Assembly (NCBI GenBank): GCA_963556495.2
Contig: OY747712.1
Coordinates: 54,553,069-54,617,068 of the forward strand
Direction: 5' to 3'
Source: Valencia hispanica
Lineage: Eukaryota > Chordata > Actinopteri > Cyprinodontiformes > Valenciidae
Length of the DNA stretch: 64,000 nt
How positions within the stretch are numbered: position 1 is the stretch's first letter; every line of letters starts with the position of its first letter. A program made the position numbers and the translations under genes. The notes below the pieces were generated by a model. That model searched no databases, was not told the DNA's origin, and saw only the letters and a program-made list of their open reading frames with translations. Below are positions 1 through 10,508 of this stretch, one piece after another.

Positions 1-583
1 GGTGGTCAATGGAACTCTTGTATTCAAAACCATTTGAATGAATGTAGCTACTATTGTGATTTATTTTGTATTTTGTATTTAATGTTTTGTGCAACTGTTA
101 TTTCAAATAATGAAAATTTAGAACATTTTATTTATTAGCTGCACTGCTAAATGAATTAAGGAAGAAAAAAGAGTGCACTTTATTTTTTAATTATGCCTGG
201 TCTACAGCTAATAGTTAGGTTATTTCTTTTATTTAATTTGTGGAATTAATTATTTTTCTTTTATTGGCCCTGTGTATATATATATCCCCATATAATATAT
301 GTATCTATAATTGTCATTTATATAACTATTGTACCATATATATTATTTAAAACTTAATTTGTGTCTGTTTCATTTACATAGTTTATGGCTCCTTTCCGAA
401 CCAATCTCTGATCACTCTAATGTTAAGATTAATTATTATCTTTCATTGCTGAGCAGTCAGACTGCCTAGCCTAGCGTTACAAATGGTGAGCTAGCCAGGA
501 GCCATAGTAAGTGGATGAATTGTTAGTGTACCTTTTAAATCCTTGCTTTTTCCTCTTACGGGTGGGATTTTTTATTTTTTTTA
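1..583. other. AT-rich leader or flank of a Gypsy-type element, no gene
   Basis: No supported coding sequence. The stretch is AT-rich with short TA runs near 280-350 and lies directly upstream of the gag start at 584. It may hold the end of the element's own 5' LTR and its leader: a possible LTR end (TTACA, near 482) is followed by a TGG-containing stretch where a primer-binding site would be expected. No second LTR copy is visible, so this reading is tentative. Confidence 0.3.
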
Positions 584-1226
584 ATGGCCGATTTCATTAC
601 ACAGTATGGTATTGAAGTTTCACGTTCAGTCTTGGTTACTGGTGTGACTAACACTGATTCTGATCGTGAAATTATCGATTATTTCCATAGTTATGGACAA
701 ATTAAAATGTTCTCTGTATATTTGTGATCCAGAGTTCTTTCTTTAAAAACCTGTCAGGTTCTGTGGATTTTGCTTTGTTTTCCTTCCACTTAATTCCTTC
801 CCCTCTGTACCCTATCTGCCTTCTTGTTTTGTTCCCTCCTGTTTGTGTTTTAACCTAGTTCTTTTCCTTATCTAGTTTCATCACGTTAGGTTATCCCTTG
901 TCTTTATTAGTTTATTCTGGCACTTCCTTGTTTCTGTATCTTCTTGCTCTGAGATGTTTTCACCTTTTGTTTGTGTCCTCATTTGTTTCCTTAGTTTATT
1001 TCCTTTAGATAGTTTACTTATTTCTTCCTTCTGGTCCCTAGTATTTCCTTAGGTTTCCTTCCTAGATTTATTATCTTTAGTTTCTAGTTTCTTAAGGGTT
1101 TTCTGTATCCCTACCATTCTACCTCTCTTCCCAGCTGATTGTTTCCACCTTCTCTCTCCCTCTCACCTGCATCTGATTCCCCTAATTGCTCATCTGTCTC
1201 CTCTCACTTCCTCATTTCCTCCCCAG

Positions 1227-1232
1227 TATAAA
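1227..1232 (+). promoter_or_regulatory. TATA box of the solo LTR
   Basis: TATAAA lies inside the solo LTR, after a long pyrimidine-rich stretch and about 150 bases before its AATAAA. The order promoter, transcribed region, polyadenylation signal fits an LTR read on the + strand. Activity is inferred only. Confidence 0.5.
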
Positions 1233-1379
1233 TTCTTCTCTCATTCAGTCACTACTCGCTGGTCCGTCGTCATTCTTTCCCTGTCTGGTTCCTGTTTTCT
1301 GGCCAGTTCCTGTTTCCTCCTCATCTCTGCATTTTTGGTTCTCCTAGATCTGTAAGTTTTGCTCCTTGTTTTTGTTATA

Positions 1380-1385
1380 AATAAA
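1380..1385 (+). terminator. Polyadenylation signal of the solo LTR
   Basis: AATAAA lies about 55 bases before the LTR's TGACA end, followed by a T-rich stretch, as in the R region of an LTR. Confidence 0.5.
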
Positions 1386-2699
1386 TCATTTAAGTTTTAT
1401 TCTTTGCTGCCTTTGGGTCCTTAAAACACGCAAACATGACAAAACCTGATTGTTGAATTCACGGACGAGTCTGCGTTGCCCTCAATAGAGTCACTATTGC
1501 CTTACAACCACAAGTCTCAAGATGAACATGACTGCGTATACCGTGTCACTTCCCTCACATCTGAATATGCAGCCACAGAGGGTGATAGCAGCCCTACCCC
1601 TGACCCTGACTACCTCATGGAACTGAAGCGCTTAGCAGATAGCTCTGGAACACGCTTTGAGGTGGTTTTGAAGTCAGTAATGAACCAGATTGGTCGTCAC
1701 TTGAACCAAGTGGAAGGAAACCAAGACAATGATAACAAGGAAAATGGAACTGGAGTTAAAAATGAAGGGTCTAAAGAGATAGTTGATATAAGTGGCACAG
1801 GTTAATTGTCTAACCATCCATTGCCATCTCATCAGCCACCAACCCACTCACAAGGGACACAAAGGTACCCATTCCAGGTTTGTCAAAGGGTGCCACTGTC
1901 CAGAGAGGACCTCACCCCCCAGGAAGTGCAAAGGGTTGTAGTGGAACATGTTGTTTGGAACAGCGACATGACTGCTTAATTTTCTCTGCATCTCCGTCCA
2001 TTCTCCGGAAGAATCCCAAAATCTGGAAATGAGGTGGATTATGACACATGGGAGTCTCAAATTTATCTGTTAGTCGCTGATCTCAGCGTCTCCCCTCTTC
2101 ATGTTACACAACGAATTATGGGAATTTTATCACCTGCTGCAGACTCTGATACACTGCCTGCGGTCCTTCTTTGTGTATTGGATTCTGCGTTTGGCAGAGT
2201 ACAAGATAGAGAGGGGCTTTTTGCTCAGTTTTTGAATACACTTCAAAACTCTGGAGAACAGGCCTTCTTTTCTTCCTACCTTCAGCGATTACAACTCACA
2301 CTCAGCACAGTTGTTACAAGAGGTGGTATTCGAGCAGCAGACAAGGACAAACACTTACTCAAACAATTCTTTCATGGGTGCTGGGAAAATTTGATTATAA
2401 CCCAGCTCCAACTTGAACAAAAAAGAGATAATCCACCACCAGTTTCTGAACTTCTACTGTCACTGAGAACAGAAGAGGATGGACAAAATGCTAAAGAGTC
2501 GCTGATGAAAAAATATATGAACTCAAAACAAAAAGTCAGTCTTCAGTCTCAAAGCACCTGCTCTTGTGAATATGACAGCTCCAATCCCAGTTCTAGTGAT
2601 GAGTTTAAAGACCTAAAAAAAAAAAACAACTCCAACATCAAATGTCCACTCTCTTGTCCAGACGATACCACTGGAAAAGTTTGAATCACAGCAGAATAA

Positions 2700-3723
2700 G
2701 TCAAAGTCCAAGAGCCACAATTCATCTGCAACCACGCCAATTACTTGATATTGCCTCAATTGTGGTGAAGATGGTCATCTTTCATCCTCCTGTTCCAGCA
2801 AAGCCAACCCAAGTCTTGTTGCGCAGAAAAGGAATCAACTACATCAAAAACAACAAGCTTGGGAAGCCAAGGACAAGAAGTCGAAGTAGATGCAGCTTCT
2901 GGGGAGGGATGCTCAGAAGCTGCTCTGACTCAATGTCCATCTAAACAACCTCTCCCAAATCTCTTGCCAAGGGGTCACATTGGTACAAAGAGCATTGGAC
3001 AAGTACAAATCAATGGGTCCACATTCAGCTGCTTCATGGATAGCGGTTCTCAAGTAACCACAGTGCCACATTCCTTCTTCAACACCTATATGAGTGATTA
3101 TGAAATCAAACCTCTTAGTGATCTGTTAGAAGTGGTGGGGGAAACAGTGAAGCTGTGCCCTATCTTGGATACAATGCATTAAGTGTGACATTTTCATCTG
3201 ACTTTCTTGGCACAGAAGTTGAAGTGGATAATCTGGCTTTAGTTATGCCGGATGGTAAACTATCCCTCCCTATCCTTCTAATTGGCACCAGTACACTTGA
3301 TATTGCATATGAAAAGCGACTCCAAACAAATCCAGCAAGCTTTCTGCCTTCGGATTCCAAGTATAAAGCTGTCTTAAGGATCCTGCGACAACGGCATGAC
3401 CAGAGTATGGATGACCAGCCAAGTCTTCTGACACACAATTCTGGCCAGCCGCAAACTATTCTACCAGGGAAAACAGTTGTCTTGGAAGGCTGACTTGCTA
3501 CACCATTCTTCCCAAGAGGAAAGACTGCCATTGTTGAGTACCCATCTTCCATTTCTAAATGGTAAAAACCTTTCTCATTGATTTACCTCAACACTGGCCC
3601 TGTCAACTACCTGTTTTGGTAACCAATGAGTCAGAACATGCAGTTATCCTCCCAGCACATGCAATTAGACTCTTCAAGAAAACCGGTTTCACTATCCACA
3701 AAGACTTATACGCAGCATAGTTA
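2700..3723 (+). pseudogene. Gypsy-type nucleocapsid zinc knuckle and aspartic protease, truncated
   Basis: This continues the gag above in other frames. A CCHC knuckle (C-X2-C-X4-H-X4-C) is encoded at about 2752-2793. Downstream, in the 2859-3182 frame, the retropepsin-like motif FMDSGSQVTTVP carries the catalytic Asp-Ser-Gly. A frameshift near 3160 leads to the second protease half (ILLIGTSTLDIAYEK, within 3155-3493) and the start of the following pol linker, which stops near 3718. No reverse transcriptase or integrase follows; the sequence passes into an unrelated LINE fragment near 3740. The element is therefore 3'-truncated after protease. The protease and zinc-knuckle motifs are seen; assignment to the Ty3/Gypsy group is inferred from domain order and the PNMA-like gag. 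Confidence 0.65.
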
Positions 3724-3739
3724 TCTATCTATAAGCATT

Positions 3740-3882
3740 CCATTTCTCACGCCAAATCTCAGTACTTCTCCAGTCTCATCTGCTCAAACTCTGGCAATAC
3801 TAAGACATTCTCCATTTTCAACAGCATCATTCAGCCCCCTGACTCCCTACTTACTCACCTTTATTCCTCTTACACCTGCAAC
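3740..3882 (+). mobile_element. LINE family D fragment, left part
   Basis: C/T-rich sequence with weak coding potential, cut at 3883 by a hAT element and resumed at 10509. The right part encodes LINE-like reverse-transcriptase fingers sequence, so this left part is taken as the preceding linker of the same fragment. The 8-bp duplication CCTGCAAC (3875-3882) is its last segment before the insertion. Confidence 0.45.
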
Positions 3883-5140
3883 TAGAGCTGAATGTCTTTG
3901 CCCAAACCCGTCAGGACCCCTCGGGATCCGACGGGCCGGGCCGGGTTCGGGCTTAATTTCTATCATTTTCTACGGGCTCGGGGCGGGCTCGGGTTTATGC
4001 GGTCAGCTGATCATCTCATTAGCCCGAACATGTAAAATGCATGCTGAGGAGGTGAAAGGGAGGTTAGCCGCTGGTAAATGTGTTTTTGTTTGCAAATTAT
4101 TTAATCTGATAATAGGTAGGCCTTCAGTTTCTTCATGTTTAAAAAAGGCAGGCTTGTGCAATAGCCTTTATTTTAGAAGTCATGCATGTGAGATACCCTA
4201 ATTGACAGTACTCATTTATTTCATATAGGCAAGGCAATTTCATTTGTATAGCACACTTTCAACAGCAAGGTGCTTAACATGATTTGGTGATTTAAAAAAG
4301 TTAAAGAAACACACATTACACATGATACACAATAAAGCAAGAGAAAGATCAAAAAAAGCAAGAGACATGAACACATTTCATACATATGACATCAAGCATT
4401 TACTCGAAGCCAATTCTAAACAGATGGGTTTTTAATCTCGATTTAAAGCAGTTCAGAGTTTCAGCAGCTCTACACTCGTCAGGAAGTATGTTCCAGATAA
4501 GGGGAGCATAGAAACTGAAAGCTGCTTCTCCATGTTTAGTTCTGAGTCTAGGGATGTTTAGTAGGCTAGAGTTGGAGGACCTGAGTGGTCTTGGTGGTTG
4601 GTACTGTGACAACAGGTCTTCAACATATTTTGGTGCTAAGCCATGTAATGATTTATAAACTAGTAGGAGTATTTTGAAGTCTGTTCTCTGAGCTACAGGG
4701 AGCCAGTGTAAGGACTTTAGAACTGGGGTGATGTGCTCTACTTTCCTGGTTCTAGTGAGGACGCGAGCAGCAGCGTTCTGGATCAGCTGCAGCTGTCTGA
4801 TTGACTTTTTAGGCAGACCTGTGAAGACGCTGTTGCAGTAATCAATACGACTAAAGATAAACGCATAGATGAGTTTTTATAGGTCGTGTTGCAGCATCAG
4901 TCCTTTAATCCTAGAAATGTTCTTTAGGTGATAGAAGGCTGACCTTGTTATTGCCTTTATGTGACCCTGGAGGTTCAGGTCTAAGTCCATTACTACACCT
5001 AGGTTTCATGCCTGATCAGTAGTTTCTAGCTGTATTAATTGAAGCTGTGTCTTGATTGTTCCTCCTTGGGTCCAAAAATAATCACTTCAGTTTTGTTTCT
5101 TTTCAGCTGGAGAAAGTTATGGCACATCCATCCATTTATT

Positions 5141-6428
5141 CAATTCAATTCAATTCAGTTTATTTATATAGCGCCAATTCACAACAGATGTCATCTCAAG
5201 GCACTTAACAAGAAGTCATTTCAATACAATTATACAAACATTCCAATCAGTTAAAAAGTTTCCAATTTAAGGAATCCCAGCAGATTGCGTCAGTCATTGG
5301 CGTGAGGTTGGGCAGATTTCCAACCACAGCAATCCTTCAGCAATCCCTCATACTGAGCAAGCATGTAGCGACAGTGGAGAGGAAAAACTCCCCTTTAACA
5401 GGAAGAAACCTCCAACAGAACCAGGCTCAGTAGGAGCGGCCATCTGCCACGACCGTCTGGGGGTTTGAGAAGACAGAGCAGAACACAGAAGGAACAGAAG
5501 ATCCGATATAAGAGAACTTTCTATGTTACAGAAAGTAAAAAGTTGATAACAGGACACAGTGGATGTTCAGTTACTGAGAGGATCATCCCAGTCGATGACC
5601 CCCGTCCAACAGGGCATTGCAGCCAAGCAGGATACCAGACCAGGTGTATCTTCGATGGGGAGAAAAACACTGAGAGAAAACAAAGTTAACAGTCGAAATA
5701 ACAGAATGTACTGTAATACAACTGGAGAGTCGTAGGAGAAAAGGAAGTAGCAGAGTGAAGAAAATTGGTAAGTCTGTCCTCCAGCAGTCTAAGCCTATAG
5801 CAGCATAACTACAGAGATAGCTCAGGATGACCTAAGCCACTCTAACTATAAGCTTTATCAAAAAGGAAAGTTTTAAGCCTGGCCTTAAAAGTAAACAGAG
5901 TGTCTGCCTCACGGACTAAAGCTGGGAGCTGGTTCCACAGGAGAGGAGCCTGATAACTAAAAGATCTGCCTCCCATTCTACTTTTAGAGATCCTAGGAAC
6001 TACAAGTAAACCTGCAGTCTGAGAGCGAAGTGCTCTTTTAGGAACATATGGAACAATTAGATCTCTGATGTATGATGGAGCTTGATTATTAAGGGCTTTG
6101 TATGTAAGAAGAAGGATCTTAAATTCTATTCTGGATTTAACAGGGAGCCAATGAAGGGAAGCTAAAACAGGAGAAATGTGATCTCTCTTTTTAATATTCA
6201 TCAGAACTCTTGCTGCCGCATTTTGGATCAACTGAAGGCTTTTAATGGCATTTTGTGGACTTCCTGATAGTAAAGAATTACAGTAGTCCAGCCTTGAGGT
6301 AACAAATGCATGGACTAGTTTCTCAGCATCACTCCTGGACAGGATGTTTCTAATTTTAGCAATATTCCGGAGGTGAAAGAAAGAAATCCTAGAAACCTGT
6401 TTAATATGGGATTTAAATGTCAAGTCTT
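5141..6428 (-). mobile_element. L2/CR1-group LINE family B copy 1, 5'-truncated
   Basis: The 3' end at 5141 is a run of ATTCA units (TTGAA on the minus strand) followed inward by the family's conserved 3' UTR. The minus-strand frame 6423-5842 (193 codons) encodes the RT C-terminal domain: FHLRNIAKIRNIL, DYCNSLLSGSPQNAIKSL, LHWLPVKSRIEFKILLL, FSYQAPLLWNQLPALVRE. It interrupts family A precisely: the A sequence CCATTTATT... before 5141 resumes as ...ATTTATATGGTCAATG after 6428, with a short ATTTAT-like duplication. 5' truncation is typical of target-primed reverse transcription. Confidence 0.8.
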
Positions 6429-6574
6429 TTTTTATATATTTATATGGTCAATGCATTGATTTAGGGTTTGAATGGGTTCAGAGTCACCTGGTGACATTGT
6501 AATGTAGAGCTGAATGTCATCCGCGTAGTTATGGTAGCTAATGGTATTGGTTGCTATAATCTTGCCTAGTGGAA

Positions 6575-6597
6575 GCAATTCAATTCAGTTTATTTGA
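6575..6597 (-). mobile_element. 23-bp insert matching the extreme 3' tail of LINE family B
   Basis: Between CCTAGTGGAA and GAATGTAGAT, where the sister copy of family A (near 42975) is continuous, there is an extra block containing CAATTCAATTCAGTTTATTT. This is the terminal tail sequence of family B on the minus strand. It shifts the RT frame of family A. Confidence 0.6.
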
Positions 6598-8711
6598 GAA
6601 TGTAGATATTAAATAAGAGGGGCCCCAGGATTGAGCCCTGGGGCACCCCACATTTGATTTCTGTTCGTTCTGATGAAAAGTTTCCTATTGAAACATAGAA
6701 GTCCCTGTTCTTTAGGTAAGACTCGAACCAGCCAAGTACTGTACCAGAGAGTCCGACCCAGCTCTCCAGTCGTTCCAATAAAATATCATGATCAACAGTG
6801 TCAAATGCTGCACTGAGGTTTAACAGAACCAGCACTGTGGTTCTTCCACAGTCTGTATTTATGCGGATGTCATTGAATACTTTGACGAGGGCAGTCTCGG
6901 TGCTGTGGTGAGCACGGAAACCAGACTGAAAAACATCAAAACGGTTTGTCATTGTTATAAAGCTATTCAACTGCTGAAACACAGCTTTTTCAATAATCTT
7001 ACTGATGAATGGAAGATTAGAGATTGGCCTGTAGTTCTGCATTAACGTGTTGTCCAGATTTTTCTTCTTTAGCAGTGGTTTAATAACTGCTGTTTTTAAA
7101 GCCTGAGGGAAGACACCTGATGGCAGGGATGAGTTCACTATTTGAACAAGATCAGACCCAATAACAGGAAGAACTTTCTTTAAAAAAGCTGTGGGTAGGA
7201 TATCAAGACAGCAGGAGGAGGAGCTTAATTGGATAATGATTTTTTCAAGGCTGTTCTGGTTTAATTCGTGGAATTCAGACATTTTCCCTACATTGTTTTT
7301 GATTGGGGATGGTACTGGTTGTGGGTTCGATATTGAGGTACAGATTGACCGTCCAATTGTTAGAATCTTTTCAGTGAAAAAGCTGGCAAATTCATTGCAG
7401 GCCCTGGTAGAGTTTAGTTCAGGGGCTACTGTCACTAAAGGATTAGTTAGTCTTTCCACTGTTGCAAATAGGGTCCGTGCTTTATTAATGTTTCTGTTGA
7501 TGATTTCAGAAAAGAACGATTCCCTAGCATCTTTTATAGTTAGCTGATATCTATTCAGTCTCTCTTTGTAGATCTCACAGTGAACCTGGAGTTGAGTTTT
7601 CCGCCATTTTCTCTCGGTTCGTCGACACTTTTTTTCACTATGTACCAGTGGATTACTTGCCCACGGAGACTTCTTTCTACCTGAGACTACTTTCACTTTA
7701 GTTGGAGCAATGGAATCCATGATGTCTGAGATTTTCACAAGGAAATTATCTACCAACTTATTTACTGAGTTGGGAGATGAGGTGGAAGGGTAAATACGTT
7801 TAAAGGTTTCTACTAAACTGTCCCCTAGAAAACGCTTTTTTATAGTGGTTTTACTGTGGCTGGATAATTTAGCAGAGATGGTACTTTCAAAGAAAATACA
7901 GAAATGGTCAGATAATGCAATATTAATTACCGAGATGTTGGAAATATTTAAACCTTTGCTGATAATTAAGTCCAGAGTGTGTCCTTTATTGTGTGTTGGT
8001 TGTTTGACATGCTGGATCAGGCCGAAGTTGTGGAGAGTATCTAATGTTTTTGCTTGTCTATCTTGGGGGTTGTCGGTATGGATGTTAAAATCCCCCACAA
8101 TAATTAGTTGGTCATAGTCGATACATATTACAGAAAGAAGGTCATTGAAATCATTAAAGAAGTTAGAGTTAAGTTTTGGTGGTTTATATAAACTTAGAAA
8201 TAAAGTTTTGTTAGGCACATTTATTGGGTGGCTAGGTATTCAAAAGAATCAAACGTGCCCAGAGTTACCTTTTTAAAGTTCGAGTTGTTAAAAATGGTGG
8301 CTACACCTCCACCTCGTCTGTGCTTTCTGCTCCTGCTTTAGAAATTGTATTTTGGAGGAGTAGATTCTATTAATGCAGTTGTTTCGTTATTTTTATCTAG
8401 CCAATTTTCTGATAAAAAAAGGGCATGTAAATTATGCTCAGTGATGAAGTCATTGAAAAGAAAAGACTTCTCGGATAGAGATCTAATGTTTAATAAAGCT
8501 AACTTAAGTATTGTGATGATGGGCAGCTGAACCTTCTGACAGGTTATCAATTTGAGATTTTGTTTAATATGAGAGCGTGTGGTTAACGGTTTATGTTTCC
8601 TGCTGGTGATAATTGCTGGTATGCTAAGTTCAGGGGTGCCGGGCGAGTTCTGGGAGACTGTAGGGGTAGATTTACTGCCCGGTTCCCTCAAATATCAAAT
8701 ATCTGTAATAA

Positions 8712-9971
8712 TCAGTGGGGGAAGCTCCCAGGCTTATTGACACTAGTCCCAGGCGTTTGGTGTAGTCTAAGTTTAGGTGTTAATTGTGTCCCAAATTTGA
8801 TTTGCTTGTTCAGTCTGTCTGTAAAGTTTTTAAATGGAGACTCATTTGATGTGGCTGAGTCACAGGAAGATGAATACTTAATCTCTGGTTGTTTATCTGT
8901 TCGGTCCGGTGGTGTCATCATGACTTGCTGTTTTTGTTCACTGATATCCATGGGCGCCTCAAGGTCAGCTTTTGGGAGCAAGTGTTTTGCTTTCTGATTT
9001 TGATAAGAAAAAATGTTTGCTGCTAACAGCTTTACTCTGGCCTTCTTAAGATAACTTTGGCCTTTGAACAGATGGTTAGCACTTCCAAATACTTTGAAAT
9101 TATTAATAAATGTGAACGACTTCTCAGCTGATTGTTTCTTCAACCATTTATGGAGCATGCGGATTCTGCTAAATCTTTCATCCTTCCCTTCAGGGACTGG
9201 TCCGCTGATGAGGATGTTTACGTTAAGTCCATCAAGTCTCTGTAGGAGATCAGAAAAGTCTCTCTTCAGAATCTCGGATTGTCTCATCACGATATCTGCT
9301 GATCCAGCGTGAATGACGAGCTTTTCCAAAGGAGGATGTTGGTCCAAAATTTTTGGGATTTTTTCTGATATTTCTCTCCCTGTATTTTTGTAGCAGCTAT
9401 AAACTCTGGTGTTCTTGCTACAAAAAGCCTCAATTCCATTAATTGATCCGTCTTGTATGATAGCAATCTTTGCTGGGGGAGCTCTTACTTTGTTATGTGT
9501 TCGTTTGATGTGGCTGGGTTTCTCCTGGTGGCTTTGACTGGTCCTGGGGGCTGCGTCATCTTTCAGGGAACTCAGGGCTGTGAATCTGTTTTCAAGCAGG
9601 ATTACAGGTGGAGAAATATCTCTTGTTTTTGGCTGAAACCGCTTTTGTTTACTTTTAGCAGAAGCGGCAAGTCTGGGTTTCTTTTGTTTTTTCTTCCTCA
9701 GAGAACAGGCTGGGGTTGATGATTCCGTGCGTTTTAAAGCTGGCCAGTCTTTATTGGAGTGCGGAGTTCTACATCTCAGGCGCCTGTAGGGAGTCTCTGT
9801 GACATGGTTAGATCGATGTAACACTGGGCTGATTGTATTCAACGGTAAAGTTGTGTTGTTTCCATAATCAGCGTGGAGATCAAAATTAATTTCCAGACGA
9901 CGTAGCTTCGTTTCAGTGCCCTCAATTCTGTGGAGCAGTTTTTCAAAATCCTCAGCTGAGCAAAAAGCCAT
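8712..9971 (-). CDS. LINE family A ORF1, esterase-like protein
   Basis: About 420 residues from the ATG at 9971 (MAFCSAEDFEKLLHRIEG); the frame is open upstream to 10088, but this Met is chosen because the second copy at 39798 shares it. The N-terminus is a short coiled coil, the middle is basic and Ser/Pro-rich, and the C-terminal half is an SGNH-hydrolase-like fold as in L2/CR1 ORF1 proteins: block I as IQDGSING, block III as VIHAGSADI, then ILISGPVPEG. The usual GGND and terminal D-x-x-H blocks are not recognisable, so catalysis is doubtful. The expected role is RNA binding and chaperoning in the LINE ribonucleoprotein. The frame has no stop, although the downstream ORF2 is broken. Confidence 0.65.
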   Translation of the reverse strand: MAFCSAEDFEKLLHRIEGTETKLRRLEINFDLHADYGNNTTLPLNTISPVLHRSNHVTETPYRRLRCRTPHSNKDWPALKRTESSTPACSLRKKKQKKPRLAASAKSKQKRFQPKTRDISPPVILLENRFTALSSLKDDAAPRTSQSHQEKPSHIKRTHNKVRAPPAKIAIIQDGSINGIEAFCSKNTRVYSCYKNTGREISEKIPKILDQHPPLEKLVIHAGSADIVMRQSEILKRDFSDLLQRLDGLNVNILISGPVPEGKDERFSRIRMLHKWLKKQSAEKSFTFINNFKVFGSANHLFKGQSYLKKARVKLLAANIFSYQNQKAKHLLPKADLEAPMDISEQKQQVMMTPPDRTDKQPEIKYSSSCDSATSNESPFKNFTDRLNKQIKFGTQLTPKLRLHQTPGTSVNKPGSFPH

Positions 9972-10508
9972 GTTGATAAGTCCATAAAAAAGTAATCCAA
10001 GAAGAGATCCGGTCCAATTCAGTAACTCCAGGGGCTGGGTAGATAAAGTAACTAAGAAAAAGTTAAGAAAAGAAAACAAGAAAAGCAAACAGAAAAGAAC
10101 GGATCTGGAGAGAGACAGAGAGCAGCTGCTCCTCCTTCAGCAGTCAGCAGTTTTTTTTAAGTTTTTTTTTTATAGCTGCAGACTTTAAAAAAAAGATTAT
10201 AAATCGACATGCCTTGATATTCTTTTAGGCAGGGCTTCATTTATCATTTTAAGCTTCAGATAATAGGCCTATTTGACAGGAATTTCAAACATTTGTCTAG
10301 TAAATTGAAAACCTGCCGGTCACGTTGTCCGGTGCCATTTTTTTCTAGCGGAAACCCTGATATGTGACTTTTGAATAATGTCGGGCTGTAATCGGGTTTG
10401 GGCTTTAATACGCTGTCAATCAAAATATATTCTCCGGGCTCGGGCTGAATTCTCTCGGGCTTAGGCAATGCCCAACTTTCAAGGCCCAATTACAGCTCTA
10501 CCTGTAAC

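Larger units (their letters stand above)
752..1441 (+). mobile_element. Solo LTR inserted in the gag remnant
   Basis: The 690-bp block starts TGTCA and ends TGACA, a perfect inverted pair of the TG...CA type. It is flanked by the same five bases, AAACC, at 747-751 and 1442-1446. Removing the block and one AAACC copy reconnects gag-like coding sequence on both sides. It contains no reading frame. A TATAAA at 1227-1232 and an AATAAA at 1380-1385 lie in LTR-like order on the + strand. This is the footprint of LTR-LTR recombination in a retroelement different from the host gag; the parental family is not identified. Confidence 0.85.
584..2684 (+). pseudogene. Gypsy-type gag with PNMA-like architecture, broken
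   Basis: The frame opens at ATG 584 after a T-rich leader and encodes an N-terminal segment (MADFITQYGIEVSR...) resembling the RRM-like start of PNMA and related Gypsy gag proteins. It hits a stop near 729 and is then interrupted by a solo LTR at 752-1441. Coding resumes near 1447 and runs to 1805 (acidic linker), then 2034-2684, where a helical stretch (DYDTWESQIYLLVADLSVSP) looks like the capsid N-terminal domain, followed by a Ser-rich tail. Several frameshifts and stops separate the pieces. The family normally encodes a single gag of roughly 400-500 residues. The split, shifted frames mark a dead retrotransposon rather than a domesticated PNMA gene, which would keep one open frame. Confidence 0.7.
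4400..8691 (-). pseudogene. LINE family A ORF2, endonuclease-reverse transcriptase, disrupted
   Basis: Read on the minus strand. Endonuclease: residues near [13 protein letters not shown] start at about 8500, followed by a break around 8338-8218, then VGDFNIHTD and [29 protein letters not shown], then motif A as [14 protein letters not shown], where the first catalytic Asp is Asn, then [17 protein letters not shown] near 6600. The YADD motif lies beyond a small insert, around 6520. The C-terminal domain (FYAPLIWNILPDECRAAETL) ends near 4400. The longest open piece is 542 codons (8218-6590). Breaks: frameshift near 8300, the 23-bp insert at 6575, the family B insertion at 5141-6428, and several stops in the C-terminal third. 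Such proteins nick target DNA and prime reverse transcription from the LINE 3' end; this copy cannot. Confidence 0.75.
4229..10150 (-). mobile_element. L2/CR1-group LINE, family A copy 1, near full length
   Basis: On the minus strand the element runs from a leader near 10150 through ORF1 (9971-8712) and ORF2 (endonuclease, reverse transcriptase, C-terminal domain; 8691-4400) to a 3' end near 4229 made of a short tail of GCCTT/GCCTTG units. It is interrupted by a family B copy at 5141-6428 and a tiny insert at 6575-6597. It sits inside the hAT element at 3883-10500. The same family occurs at 39623-44076 and 29885-34272 on the + strand, which fixes the boundaries. No clear target duplication was found. 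Clade assignment is inferred from the esterase-like ORF1 and the RT C-terminal motifs. Confidence 0.75.
3883..10500. mobile_element. hAT-like DNA transposon relic carrying nested LINEs
   Basis: The ends form the inverted repeat TAGAGCTG / CAGCTCTA, with similarity continuing imperfectly inward. Flanking 8-bp duplications are CCTGCAAC (3875-3882) and CCTGTAAC (10501-10508), 7 of 8 matching, as expected for hAT. Subterminal regions on both sides are rich in CGGGC/GCCCG. Without the LINE insert at 4229-10150 only about 0.7 kb of hAT sequence remains, with a short frame (MHAEEVKGRLAAGKCVFV, near 4039) that resembles the N-terminus of hAT transposases but soon ends. It is a non-autonomous or internally deleted copy. 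A sibling end lies at 51852-52070. Confidence 0.75.

Noticed and set aside
584..3723. Domesticated PNMA gene
   Set aside because: The reading is broken by stops, shifts and a solo LTR, and a protease follows in retroelement order.
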